Below are positions 1-7,473 of a DNA stretch of 27,012 nt, one piece after another. Positions within the stretch are counted from its first letter, which is position 1, and every line of letters starts with the position of its first letter. Under the pieces are notes generated by a model, which had not been told where the DNA came from, did not search any database, and was given only the letters and a program-made list of their open reading frames with translations. The position numbers and the translations under genes were made by a program. Source of the stretch: Patescibacteria group bacterium (lineage in GTDB: Bacteria; Patescibacteriota; Patescibacteriia; 2-12-FULL-60-25); the NCBI GenBank assembly GCA_018817245.1, contig JAHIUG010000093.1, positions 1-27,012 of the forward strand. Direction: 5' to 3'.

Positions 1-3000
1 AATTTGGGCTTTGGCTCAACTTTAGTAGTAGGCAGCCAGGGCGCTGGAGCGAGTCTTGGTACTTTGGAGGGTGGTATAAATGTTTCCTCAACCCTTGATT
101 TGCTTAGTGATGCTGCCTTGGATATCGGTTCTGGCACAACAACGATTTACGGTTATTTTACAGCAACAGATAGTGGCACAACGATTTATAATAGATCCGG
201 CACACTGGAATTACAGGCAGATGGAGACTTTAGAGGTGTTCAGTATTATGGCGGCTCAGGTAAAGCTGTAATTGTGATTGATGGCGACAGTTCGATCTTT
301 TGGTTTCCAAACACAGCATCTACTGTAGCGTTCAGCTTTAACGATCTATATGTTTATCGTGACGGTGTAATTGGATCTATAAATATTAGCGGCAGCGTAA
401 CTACTACAGGTGATTTTCATGTTTTTTCAGGATCGGCAAGTCATGATGTTGTTGAAGCTACTAGCACAATGGCAATCGCCGGAGATTTTATTATTGATGC
501 TGGTGCAGATTGGAGTTATAGCATAGCTGGTAGTGATACTAGCGTTATTATTCTTAATGGCTCAGGAGATCAATTGATTAGGTCTGCCAACTTCTTGCAT
601 TTACGTGTAAATAAACCGAGCGGCACAGCTACTTTGCAAATAAGCACAGCAGTAGCAAATACATTTAATCTTTATTCCGGAACACTGGATGCTGATGATA
701 AAAACCTTACGGTTAGCGAGACTGTTAATATCGAGACAGGTACAGTAACTTCGACAAGCGGTAACTTTATCTTTAGCTCAATAACTAATGTAAACAACTC
801 AGGAAAGTTAAGCACTAATTCAGGTGACATAACGGTAAGTGGTACTTTCCAAGTAAACAACTCGTCAGAATTAGATATTGGATCAGGAACAACCACTGCT
901 GTGGGGCAATTCAATCTTATAGGTGCTGGAACCATAAATATGCGTGCTGGAACCTTGGAACTTCAAGATAGTGCAACCATGACAGGTGGTGTGATTAATG
1001 GAGGAATAGGTAAGTTGTCATTGGCAGGCGGCAGTGCTCAGTCAATTTATTTCCCAATAGATGCGTCATCATTCTTATATAACTTTGAAGTTAACAAAAG
1101 CTCGAATACAGCAACCTTTTTTAGCAACACCACATCTACGAATGATTTCATTTTAACGAGCGGTGGCCTCTCTCTGAGCTCTTATTCATTTTTTGTGGGC
1201 GGTGATTTTATCGAAAACGGAGGTATTTTTACTCCAAGTACAGGTACTGTTGAGTTAGATGGCTCAGGTGCACAGAGTGTGAGTTCCACTGGGTTTTATA
1301 ATCTGACATCTAACCAGGGCGGTGGTACAGCTACGCAGGTTGCAGATATGACCATTTCGAATGATTTCTATATCCGAGGCGGCACTTGGGATGCGAATAG
1401 TAAGGATACAAGTGTGGCCGGAGATTTTGGAGTTATTTATTCAGGCGCCTTTACTCCCGGCACCGGAACCATAACCATGAACGGAACTTCAGCTCAGACA
1501 ATTACGGCAGGTGCTTTCAATACTTTGGGTTTTTACAATCTGACCATAAATAATTCCGGCAATACTATTGATATTTTGGAGAATGCTACAACAACTAACG
1601 CATTCACTGTTACGGCAGGCACGTTCGATATTAATAGTACGGTTTTCTCAGCCACGAATACTTATTCAAATTTAGGCAATGTTACTTCGAGCGCGAGCGG
1701 CAGAATCATACATCCGGGCACAGTATTGATTACGGATAGTGGTGGTAGTGAAGTTTCATCAATAACAACGGCTGGAACTCTTTACGTGACCGTAAACGAT
1801 TCAAATCGTAACTTAGACGGTACATCGGTTGAGACTATGACAGTAACAGTTACTGTAAACGCAGCTGGCGGCAGTGACACAGAGACCTTAACGTTAACTG
1901 AAACCGGCGCAGCTACGGGAATTTTCCGTAACTCATCTGCGATTAATGTTGTAACATCTAATTCAGTGACCACGGGTAATAATCAGATTGAAATCACAGC
2001 CAGCGGAACGGGTTCGACAAGTTACACGGACAATCAGGATTCTGCGGACACGGATTCCGATACCACAAGCCTGGTTTATTCATCTGCTACAATACAACCA
2101 GGCGGCGGAGGCAGCGGGGGAGGTGGCGAAGGTTCTGCAGACGGTGCAATGGGATTTGAACAAACTCCGGAAGAAATTCTTCAGGGCAGTGTTGCCGAGC
2201 TCACGAATTTGGGCTTTGCCGTACATGATTTGGTGAAACTACCAGATGACGGCAATGCTGAGACTCAGGGTGATTCTGCGGTTTATTATCTTGGAGGAGA
2301 TGGAAAACGCCACGCCTTCCCGAACTCAAAAGCTTACTTCACTTGGTATTGCGGTTTTGATGGCGTGAAGATCATTCCGGCGGATAAATTGGCAGTGATT
2401 CCTCTTGGAAAAAACATCACATATCGCCCAGGTCTGAAGATGGTAAAGTTTCTGACAGATCCGAAAGTGTATACGGTACTCAAAGGAGGCGAACTGCACT
2501 GGGTACAGACCGAAGAGCTGGCTATCGAATTGTACGGATCAAATTGGAATAAGAAGATTGACGATATCTCAGACGCGTTTTATATCAATTATTCATTTGG
2601 TGACGACGTGACCAGCGGAAACAAAGCTCAATTTGACGCTAAGACTTCTGAAAAGTCCGTAACGCATCCGAGCGACAGTTTGAATATATTGGGTTATGTG
2701 GCGAGCGCGGCAGGAGACGGCTTAGTTTGTCCGCTCAGAGATTCTGATGGCGATGGTTTGACTGATGTTCGAGAAGAAGAATTGGGAACAGATCCATACA
2801 ACGCCGACACAGATGGTGATGGCTACTCAGATAGTGAAGAGATTGCTAACGGTTATGACCCACTTTCGAACGACTCTGATGGTGACGGACTGACAGATGC
2901 GGATGAGTTGAGTAAATATAAAACCGATCCGTTAAAAGCCGATACGGACGGAGATGGATATTCGGACGGAGAAGAGGTTGCGAACGGATATAATCCGCTC

Positions 3001-3009
3001 GGAGAGTGA
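1..3009 (+). CDS. Large beta-rich surface protein with C-terminal DxDGDG calcium-type repeats, 5'-truncated by the window
   Basis: The frame is open from base 1 (codons AAT TTG GGC), so the true start and any signal peptide lie upstream; about 1,000 residues are visible. Counting from the TTG at base 4, residues 1-570 are repetitive Ser/Thr/Gly/Asn-rich beta segments with recurring phrases ([20 protein letters not shown]), typical of extracellular beta-helix or filament proteins. Residues about 575-700 form a beta-sandwich-like segment ([16 protein letters not shown]). A Gly-rich linker at 699-711 is followed by a domain at about 757-873 ([38 protein letters not shown]) that I recognise from many Patescibacteria envelope proteins. 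Residues 913-1001 hold four thrombospondin-type-3-like units ([18 protein letters not shown]) that probably bind calcium. The protein ends right after them, with no LPXTG motif or membrane helix, so anchoring must come from elsewhere. The exact function is unknown. Confidence 0.85.
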   Translation, partial: NLGFGSTLVVGSQGAGASLGTLEGGINVSSTLDLLSDAALDIGSGTTTIYGYFTATDSGTTIYNRSGTLELQADGDFRGVQYYGGSGKAVIVIDGDSSIFWFPNTASTVAFSFNDLYVYRDGVIGSINISGSVTTTGDFHVFSGSASHDVVEATSTMAIAGDFIIDAGADWSYSIAGSDTSVIILNGSGDQLIRSANFLHLRVNKPSGTATLQISTAVANTFNLYSGTLDADDKNLTVSETVNIETGTVTSTSGNFIFSSITNVNNSGKLSTNSGDITVSGTFQVNNSSELDIGSGTTTAVGQFNLIGAGTINMRAGTLELQDSATMTGGVINGGIGKLSLAGGSAQSIYFPIDASSFLYNFEVNKSSNTATFFSNTTSTNDFILTSGGLSLSSYSFFVGGDFIENGGIFTPSTGTVELDGSGAQSVSSTGFYNLTSNQGGGTATQVADMTISNDFYIRGGTWDANSKDTSVAGDFGVIYSGAFTPGTGTITMNGTSAQTITAGAFNTLGFYNLTINNSGNTIDILENATTTNAFTVTAGTFDINSTVFSATNTYSNLGNVTSSASGRIIHPGTVLITDSGGSEVSSITTAGTLYVTVNDSNRNLDGTSVETMTVTVTVNAAGGSDTETLTLTETGAATGIFRNSSAINVVTSNSVTTGNNQIEITASGTGSTSYTDNQDSADTDSDTTSLVYSSATIQPGGGGSGGGGEGSADGAMGFEQTPEEILQGSVAELTNLGFAVHDLVKLPDDGNAETQGDSAVYYLGGDGKRHAFPNSKAYFTWYCGFDGVKIIPADKLAVIPLGKNITYRPGLKMVKFLTDPKVYTVLKGGELHWVQTEELAIELYGSNWNKKIDDISDAFYINYSFGDDVTSGNKAQFDAKTSEKSVTHPSDSLNILGYVASAAGDGLVCPLRDSDGDGLTDVREEELGTDPYNADTDGDGYSDSEEIANGYDPLSNDSDGDGLTDADELSKYKTDPLKADTDGDGYSDGEEVANGYNPLGE

Positions 3010-3024
3010 TAAAATATAAATTAC

Positions 3025-3044
3025 AAATTCCCCTCTTGGGTCAA
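3025..3044 (+). repeat. Degraded left end of the R1/R2 (DUF559-type) element
   Basis: This 20-bp stretch, directly after the surface protein gene, matches the start of the R1 end seen at 25116 and 25583 (AAAT, then CCCC, TCTTGGGT, AA) with about three differences. The rest of R1 is missing, and a TGTCAT-type repeat begins ten bases later. It is probably a relic end that was cut or overwritten by the second repeat family. Confidence 0.45.
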
Positions 3045-3053
3045 TCTCCTTTT

Positions 3054-3183
3054 TGTCATCTCGACCAACGCGGAGAGATCTCGTTTGGAACTGGATCCCC
3101 CCGATAGCTATCGGGGGGATGACAGAAAGAAAGATTTCTCCGCTCCGCCCCGAAAGCTTTCGGGGCTAGGGTCGAAATGACAG
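3054..3183. repeat. TGTCATTTCGACC-family dispersed palindromic element
   Basis: The outer ends are inverted (TGTCATCTCGACC at 3054, GGTCGAAATGACAG at the right end). Between them are AGAGATCTC / AAGATTTCTCCGC segments and two perfect palindromes: one of 26 bp centred on GATAGCTATC (3095-3120), and CCCCGAAAGCTTTCGGGG (3148-3165). The second palindrome recurs exactly at 22375-22392 and 23767-23784. There is no ORF inside, so this is a non-coding dispersed repeat. Confidence 0.85.
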
Positions 3184-3201
3184 GTAGGAGATTGTTTTGA
3201 T

Positions 3202-3378
3202 CTAAAACGAGGGAACTACATGTGTAAGATAAATGGCCGCGCCAATATAAAAAATAAAGAAAATTCCAACCGCCCACAAAAAAGTCATTTCATAATCAAT
3301 GATTGCCGGCAGCAAGTGATAAATTGTGATAGCAACGATTAAGACTAGTACAGCAATAATGATTGGAAGTAAGGGCAT
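3202..3378 (-). CDS. Small two-helix membrane protein, 58 residues
   Basis: Reading the minus strand from the ATG at 3378 to the TAG at 3202 gives 58 residues: MPLLPIIIAVLVLIVAITIY, then a short loop (HLLPAIIDYE), then a second hydrophobic stretch (MTFLWAVGIFFIFYIGAAIY), ending LTHVVPSF. This is the profile of two transmembrane helices with a short connecting loop. The start is preceded by the CGTAATTCGTAGACC element that also precedes tgt, mreD and greA in this window. That supports a real gene, because the element sits at the same distance from each start codon. I do not recognise a family. It stands alone on the minus strand between the surface protein gene and the 524-residue membrane protein gene. 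Confidence 0.6.
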   Translation of the reverse strand: MPLLPIIIAVLVLIVAITIYHLLPAIIDYEMTFLWAVGIFFIFYIGAAIYLTHVVPSF

Positions 3379-3379
3379 A

Positions 3380-3412
3380 AGGGTCTACGAATTACGAATT
3401 TTATACTAATAT
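3380..3412 (-). repeat. TACGAAT/GTAGACC start-proximal element
   Basis: Read on the minus strand it is ATAAAATTCGTAATTCGTAGACC followed by CTT and the ATG of the 58-residue membrane protein. The same phrase precedes tgt, mreD and greA at similar distance. Confidence 0.6.
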
Positions 3413-3420
3413 ATATGAAT

Positions 3421-3519
3421 AATTTCCAACTTCCAATTTCCAAACGTTTGAGAATTGAGACTTGAAAATTGAGAATTGGAAATTGTGTTATGTGCTGTGT
3501 GTTTCGTGATATGTGACAA
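3421..3519. repeat. Heptanucleotide-period array upstream of the 524-residue protein gene
   Basis: Three 7-bp units (AATTTCC, AACTTCC, AATTTCC) start at 3421. Ten units in constant phase follow at 3450-3519: GAGAATT, GAGACTT, GAAAATT, GAGAATT, GGAAATT, GTGTTAT, GTGCTGT, GTGTTTC, GTGATAT, GTGACAA. The left and right parts are partly reverse complementary (AATTTCC versus GGAAATT). It ends about 56 bp before the next start codon. No gene is seen in it. Confidence 0.75.
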
Positions 3520-3575
3520 TGTGACTTCAAGACTGGTCAAAAAGTGTAAAATAAGGTAGGCTGCAGCTCGTTATT

Positions 3576-5150
3576 ATGGAGCCATTTTATCCCAAATATA
3601 CAGCTCAAATATTAAGCATTCTGCGCTCAAACCCCCATAATTTAGCGGAAGAACAGGGTGCGCGCATAACAGTTGACCACACGGTCAGCCGTTTTGCATT
3701 TCTTTACGAAAAGATCCGTAATGTTGTTGATTATAAGGATGAACATTTGATTCGTAAAGCTGCGATTTCTAGAATTCTAAAAAGACAGCTAATGCTGGAG
3801 AGCAATCCGGACCTTATCGCAGATAGACTGGTGAAAGAGTTGATCGGTGCTCGTTATCTGGCAAATGGCATTTTGGATGAGGCTATAATCAACAAAGTTT
3901 CTCTTCCAATCAAAAAATACTTAGCGCTGTCAAAAGTTAAGGCGGGTCCGGAAAAACATTTGAACTGGATGCGCGGCCTTATCGCGGTTGAGATTGAAGA
4001 AATCCTTGTGGATGCTTCAGAGGAAAAAGCGCTCATAACTTTTTTATATGAAAGATTATTGCCCGTCGTTCGGGTGAGGGGATTGGATTTGAGCGAGACA
4101 GAGCTTCATCTTCAGGTTTACATAGCGTGTTATCGCGCGCTTATAAAGGCGGATAGTGACATGCTGGGATATAAACTCCTGCGTGCTTATCTTCCGGAAT
4201 GGATGCATCCACAAGAATGGCTTGAAAATCCTCGTCCCATTGCAGAGCGTCTGGTGGCTTTGGAGCGAAGAATCAAACTTAGATTGCGCCATCCGCTTTC
4301 ACAAAAGTTTTTGCGTATTGTTAAGCCATGGGCAGTTTCCCTTGGAATCCTTCGCGATGTCCTAAAAGAAAAACCCGAAGAAATTGAAGAGCTTTTGATG
4401 AAGCCGGAAGATCTTGCGATCAAAATTGCGCGTAAGGCTGAAGAGAGATATAAGCGCGCGAAAACGAAGCTCCGTCGCGGTACGGTTCGGGCAATTATTT
4501 ATTTGTTTCTTACTAAAATGCTCGTGGCGTTGTTGGTTGAGGTGCCGTTGGAATGGTTGTGGTATGAAGATATCAATCGGCTTGCACTGGCGGTTAATCT
4601 ATTGTTCCCTCCCGCCCTCATGTTTTTGGTTGGGCTGCTTATCAAGGTGCCCGGTCAGGCAAATACGCAGAAACTTAAAGACGGTGTGAAAAAGTTGTTG
4701 GACGAAGAACCTATTGTTGTGGGCGAAATTCGCGCGCCAAAACAACGAACAGGCACAAAGAGATTTTGGTTTACCATTACTTACGCCGCAACGTTTCTGC
4801 TTTCATTCGGTTTGATATACAGCATTTTGCGCGCCATAGATTTTACCGGAATTTCGATTGTTATCTTTATTTTCTTCTTGTGTATTGTGAGTTTTTTCGG
4901 TTTCCGTTTACGCATGACAGCTCGAGAAGTGGTTGTTGTGGAAGGAAGACAGAGAACCTGGTCTGTGCTGGCCGATTTCTTGTCTTTGCCGATTTTACGC
5001 GCTGGACAGTGGTTGTCTCGCGGAATTAGCAGATTTAACGTGTTTGTATTTATTTTTGACTTTTTGTTTGAAGCACCGTTTAAGATATTTCTCACAGTTC
5101 TGGAAGAGTGGTTTTCATTTATGCGAGAGAAGAAGGACGAGCTGCAATAA
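3576..5150 (+). CDS. Membrane protein of unknown function, 524 residues
   Basis: Residues 1-300 are soluble, mainly helical and charged (for example EEQGARITVDHTVSRF near the N-terminus and EEIEELLMKPEDLAIKIARK near 270-290). The C-terminal 220 residues hold hydrophobic helices at about 305-325, 338-356, 399-418 and 426-446, and an amphipathic or re-entrant segment at about 487-512 (FNVFVFIFDFLFEAPFKIFL). The protein therefore probably carries a large cytoplasmic N-terminal domain on a four-helix membrane anchor. No catalytic motif, ATP-binding loop or metal site is visible. The start is ATG with no clear Shine-Dalgarno. I do not recognise the family beyond a general resemblance to uncharacterised Patescibacteria membrane proteins. 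Heptamer arrays sit on both sides, and it is probably transcribed alone or just ahead of tgt. Confidence 0.8.
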   Translation: MEPFYPKYTAQILSILRSNPHNLAEEQGARITVDHTVSRFAFLYEKIRNVVDYKDEHLIRKAAISRILKRQLMLESNPDLIADRLVKELIGARYLANGILDEAIINKVSLPIKKYLALSKVKAGPEKHLNWMRGLIAVEIEEILVDASEEKALITFLYERLLPVVRVRGLDLSETELHLQVYIACYRALIKADSDMLGYKLLRAYLPEWMHPQEWLENPRPIAERLVALERRIKLRLRHPLSQKFLRIVKPWAVSLGILRDVLKEKPEEIEELLMKPEDLAIKIARKAEERYKRAKTKLRRGTVRAIIYLFLTKMLVALLVEVPLEWLWYEDINRLALAVNLLFPPALMFLVGLLIKVPGQANTQKLKDGVKKLLDEEPIVVGEIRAPKQRTGTKRFWFTITYAATFLLSFGLIYSILRAIDFTGISIVIFIFFLCIVSFFGFRLRMTAREVVVVEGRQRTWSVLADFLSLPILRAGQWLSRGISRFNVFVFIFDFLFEAPFKIFLTVLEEWFSFMREKKDELQ

Positions 5151-5151
5151 T

Positions 5152-5214
5152 CACGTAACACATAACACATAACTCGTAACGCGTAACTCGTAACGCGTAA
5201 CTCGTAACTCGTAA
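5152..5214. repeat. Heptanucleotide array, nine units
   Basis: Nine consecutive 7-bp units start two bases after the stop codon: CACGTAA, CACATAA (x2), CTCGTAA, CGCGTAA, CTCGTAA, CGCGTAA, CTCGTAA (x2). Consensus is C-N-C-R-TAA. The period is exact over 63 bp while the second and fourth positions vary. Confidence 0.9.
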
Positions 5215-5217
5215 TAT

Positions 5218-5267
5218 ATTCGTATAAGATTCGCCTGCCTGTCGGTAGGCAAGTAATTTAGTAGACC
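5218..5267 (+). promoter_or_regulatory. TATAAGAT/GTAGACC element before tgt, interrupted by a GCCTGCC palindrome
   Basis: ATTCGTATAAGATTCG is followed by an inverted repeat (GCCTGCC, TGTC, GGTAGGC) and then AATTTAGTAGACC three bases before the tgt ATG. The greA spacer carries the same element without the palindrome, so the palindrome looks inserted. TATAAGAT resembles a -10 box, but no convincing -35 is seen. Promoter activity is inference. Confidence 0.4.
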
Positions 5268-5270
5268 TCC

Positions 5271-6332
5271 ATGAAAGTATTAAAAACTCCACACGGCGAA
5301 CTAAAAACTCCGTTTTTCATGCCAATAGCAACAAAGGGAGCGGTTAAGACGCTTTCGAGTTTTGATATAGAACGCCTTGGTAGTCCGATAATTTTGTCAA
5401 ATACGTATCATTTGTATTTGCGACCCGGCATGGACGTGATTAAGCATTTTGGCGGATTGCATAAGTTTATGGATTGGGACGGAGCATTACTCACGGATTC
5501 CGGAGGTTACCAGGTATTTTCTTTGGCAAAGATAAGAAAGCTGACAGAAGAAGGTGTTAAATTTGCATCTCATATTGATGGATCGCGACATTTGCTTACT
5601 CCGGAACTTTCAATTGAAATTCAACAAACGTTGGGAAGTGACATAGTAATGGTTTTAGATGAATGTACTCCGCCGGATATGTCGCTCACAGATCTTAAAA
5701 AATCTGTGGAGCGCACAACTCGCTGGGCTGAACGTTCTAAGGCTGCTTTTGAAAAGGGGAGAGACGCATCGAACAATTTTGGTGCTCAATTGTTTGGGAT
5801 CGTTCAAGGAGGTACGGACATTGATCTTCGTATCAAACATGCGCAGGATTTGATGAAGATTGGTTTTGACGGATATGCAATCGGGGGTCTATCCGTGGGT
5901 GAACCGTTTGAACAGGCGCTTGAAGTTATTAAGGCTTTGGATGAAGTTTTACCAAAAGATAAGCCGCGTTATTTTATGGGCGGGGGAAAACCCGATGAAA
6001 TTGTTGCGTATGTGAAAAACGGAATTGATATGTTTGATTGCGTTATTCCAACGAGAAACGCGCGCCATGGTTTGATTTATAGATTTGTGCACGATGATTT
6101 ATCTAAGCCTGATTTTTTTGAATCCATTCATATTACAAACGAGAAGTGGAAATTCGATGAAGCTACGCTAGCATATCCAAACGATGACGACCCGATATCT
6201 AAAGAGTTAAGTCGTTATTCGTACGCGTATCTTCGTCATTTATTTACAGTGGAGGAGGTTTTAGGGCAGCGTCTTGCCACTTTGATGAATCTGAAATTTT
6301 ATCTTGGATTAATGGAAAGGCTTCGTTCTTGA
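5271..6332 (+). CDS. tgt: tRNA-guanine transglycosylase (queuine tRNA-ribosyltransferase) homologue without zinc cysteines
   Basis: This is a TIM-barrel enzyme family that swaps guanine-34 in GUN-anticodon tRNAs for a queuosine precursor. Recognisable motifs are DSGGYQVFSL with the general-base Asp76, VLDECTPP, GIVQGG, GGLSVGE and FDCVIPTRNARHG with the nucleophile Asp256, so the catalytic set is intact. Two things are odd. The bacterial CxCxxC zinc site before the SRAYLHHL-type helix is missing: residues 294-324 contain no cysteine (KFDEATLAYPNDDDP onward), and only the histidine in YAYLRHL (His323) remains. The N-terminus is also some 20 residues shorter than usual, and an in-frame TAG at 5262 excludes an upstream start. 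No other queuosine genes are in the window, so base salvage or a different substrate is possible. The family call is firm; substrate and zinc status are open. Confidence 0.92.
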   Translation: MKVLKTPHGELKTPFFMPIATKGAVKTLSSFDIERLGSPIILSNTYHLYLRPGMDVIKHFGGLHKFMDWDGALLTDSGGYQVFSLAKIRKLTEEGVKFASHIDGSRHLLTPELSIEIQQTLGSDIVMVLDECTPPDMSLTDLKKSVERTTRWAERSKAAFEKGRDASNNFGAQLFGIVQGGTDIDLRIKHAQDLMKIGFDGYAIGGLSVGEPFEQALEVIKALDEVLPKDKPRYFMGGGKPDEIVAYVKNGIDMFDCVIPTRNARHGLIYRFVHDDLSKPDFFESIHITNEKWKFDEATLAYPNDDDPISKELSRYSYAYLRHLFTVEEVLGQRLATLMNLKFYLGLMERLRS

Positions 6333-6357
6333 CCGAAACTTTTGGTAATGATAGTCT
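6329..6357 (+). promoter_or_regulatory. Possible promoter for the first carbonic-anhydrase-like gene
   Basis: TTGACC at 6329-6334 overlaps the tgt stop. It is followed at 15-17 bp by the weak -10-like strings GATAGT (6350) or TAGTCT (6352). The gene downstream has its own strong ribosome binding site and terminator, which fits an independent unit. The -10 match is poor. Confidence 0.25.
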
Positions 6358-6396
6358 GTTTGCCTTCGTACATTTCATCTGAGACAGGAGGAGAGA

Positions 6397-6912
6397 ATGA
6401 CGGATTTGCAGAACAGGATCATACACGGATGTCAGCTCACAGTGCTGACTTGCATTGATTTTCGACTTCACGGAGCGTGGGATCTTCACAAATGTATGGT
6501 AGATGAGTTCAGACAAGGTAAGGACCCAGGCTATGGTTTTTATGACCCTCTTACATTGCCTGGCGCGTGTCACCGTCTGGTTCGTCAGACGCTCACTCGT
6601 AAGATGATTGTGATCGAAGATCTGGGGGCTTCGGTTAGCATGCACAGCCCAGAAACTATCGTGCTGATTCAGCACGAACAGTGTGGAGGATACGCGGCTG
6701 ATCAGAACATTCAGTTCGAATCCACGGCTCACGAGCGAAGAGTGTTGCTTGAGGACATTGTCGCCTCTGCTAGAATCTTGAGAGGTCATTTCCCACAGCT
6801 CACTGTTCTGGGATTTATCGCGAGAGTGGATGACAAGCGCATTCTAGGAATGGATCGAGTGTTCGACTCTTCGAACCAACATGTAACCGATCAGGCGCAG
6901 GCTAGCGTCTAG
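6397..6912 (+). CDS. Beta-carbonic-anhydrase-like protein, 171 residues
   Basis: The zinc-site signature of beta carbonic anhydrases is present: C-x-D-x-R at residues 19-23 (CIDFRL) and H-x2-C at 93-96 (IQHEQCGGY), in a protein of about the minimal length for the fold. Enzymes with this signature hydrate CO2 to bicarbonate; small divergent members are often uncharacterised, so activity is inferred. The start is well supported by a strong Shine-Dalgarno (AGGAGG, 6388-6393), which most neighbours lack. A hairpin terminator follows at 6934-6964. The base composition looks richer in G+C than the flanking genes. Together these suggest a self-contained unit, possibly acquired. The next gene encodes a second protein with the same metal motif. 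The C-terminal 25 residues (VFDSSNQHVTDQAQASV) look disordered. Confidence 0.65.
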   Translation: MTDLQNRIIHGCQLTVLTCIDFRLHGAWDLHKCMVDEFRQGKDPGYGFYDPLTLPGACHRLVRQTLTRKMIVIEDLGASVSMHSPETIVLIQHEQCGGYAADQNIQFESTAHERRVLLEDIVASARILRGHFPQLTVLGFIARVDDKRILGMDRVFDSSNQHVTDQAQASV

Positions 6913-6933
6913 CCCCCGATGCTTCATCCATTC

Positions 6934-6964
6934 AAACCGGCGAGCTCTAGCTCCCGGTTTTTTC
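6934..6964 (+). terminator. Rho-independent terminator after the first carbonic-anhydrase-like gene
   Basis: The stem is AAACCGG (bulged C) GAGC, loop TCTA, then GCTC CCGGTTT, followed by TTTC. It lies 22 bp after the stop codon and is the clearest intrinsic terminator in the window. Confidence 0.8.
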
Positions 6965-7002
6965 TTGCTTGCAGATTGAATGATCAAGCGTTACAGTAAT
7001 CC

Positions 7003-7044
7003 AACTTCTAACTTCTAACATCCAGCTTCCAGCTTCCAGCTTCT
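7003..7044. repeat. Heptanucleotide array, six units, abutting a start codon
   Basis: Units AACTTCT (x2), AACATCC, AGCTTCC (x2), AGCTTCT end six bases before the ATG of the second carbonic-anhydrase-like gene, occupying the place where a ribosome binding site would be. Confidence 0.9.
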
Positions 7045-7050
7045 AAACAT

Positions 7051-7473
7051 ATGTCTCATTGCAAATCACTTTTAGTTCACTGTATGGACTTCCGTTTCAT
7101 GAAAGGTATTCGTGGATTTTTGGATCAAAATAATTTAACAGGAGATTGTGATTTGGTTTCAATAGCCGGTGCAATGAAAAGCGTCTCAGATCCGGATGCG
7201 CCAATATCTGAAAAAGAGTTTGTTTTGAAACAGATTGGATTGTCTCATGATTTGCATCAGATTAAACATCTCATTCTAATGCATCATTTGGATTGCGGCG
7301 CGTACGGTGGATCAAGCGCATTTGAATCTATTGAGGCAGAGCACGAACGGCATTTGGCAGATCTTAATAAAGGGCGAGATATTTTAAAAGCAAAATATCC
7401 TGAGCTGGAAATTAAACTGGTATTGGCAAAACTTGATGAAAACGCAGATGTCTCATTTGAGTACCTGGATTAA
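7051..7473 (+). CDS. Beta-carbonic-anhydrase-like protein, 140 residues
   Basis: It carries the same metal signature as its upstream neighbour: C-x-D-x-R at residues 11-15 (HCMDFRF) and H-x2-C at 79-82 (MHHLDCGAYGG). Overall it is shorter and AT-richer, so the two are distant paralogues rather than a recent duplication. The expected fold is a minimal alpha/beta carbonic anhydrase with a Cys2His-type zinc site. The reaction (CO2/bicarbonate) is inferred from the family and is not certain for such small members. There is no Shine-Dalgarno; a heptamer array ends six bases before the start. Its 3' end overlaps the DNA glycosylase gene, which suggests a two-gene transcript. Confidence 0.65.
   Translation: MSHCKSLLVHCMDFRFMKGIRGFLDQNNLTGDCDLVSIAGAMKSVSDPDAPISEKEFVLKQIGLSHDLHQIKHLILMHHLDCGAYGGSSAFESIEAEHERHLADLNKGRDILKAKYPELEIKLVLAKLDENADVSFEYLD

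Noticed and set aside
3056..3277. 73-residue minus-strand frame
   Set aside because: It runs through the palindromic repeat. Another frame of the same region gives the more convincing 58-residue two-helix protein.
4781..5170. 129-residue open frame on the minus strand
   Set aside because: It is antisense to the membrane part of the 524-residue protein and has Lys/Thr/Ser-rich nonsense composition.
6244..6789. 181-residue open frame on the minus strand
   Set aside because: It is antisense to the tgt end and the first carbonic-anhydrase-like gene, has no recognisable domain, and the plus-strand genes have clear motifs.
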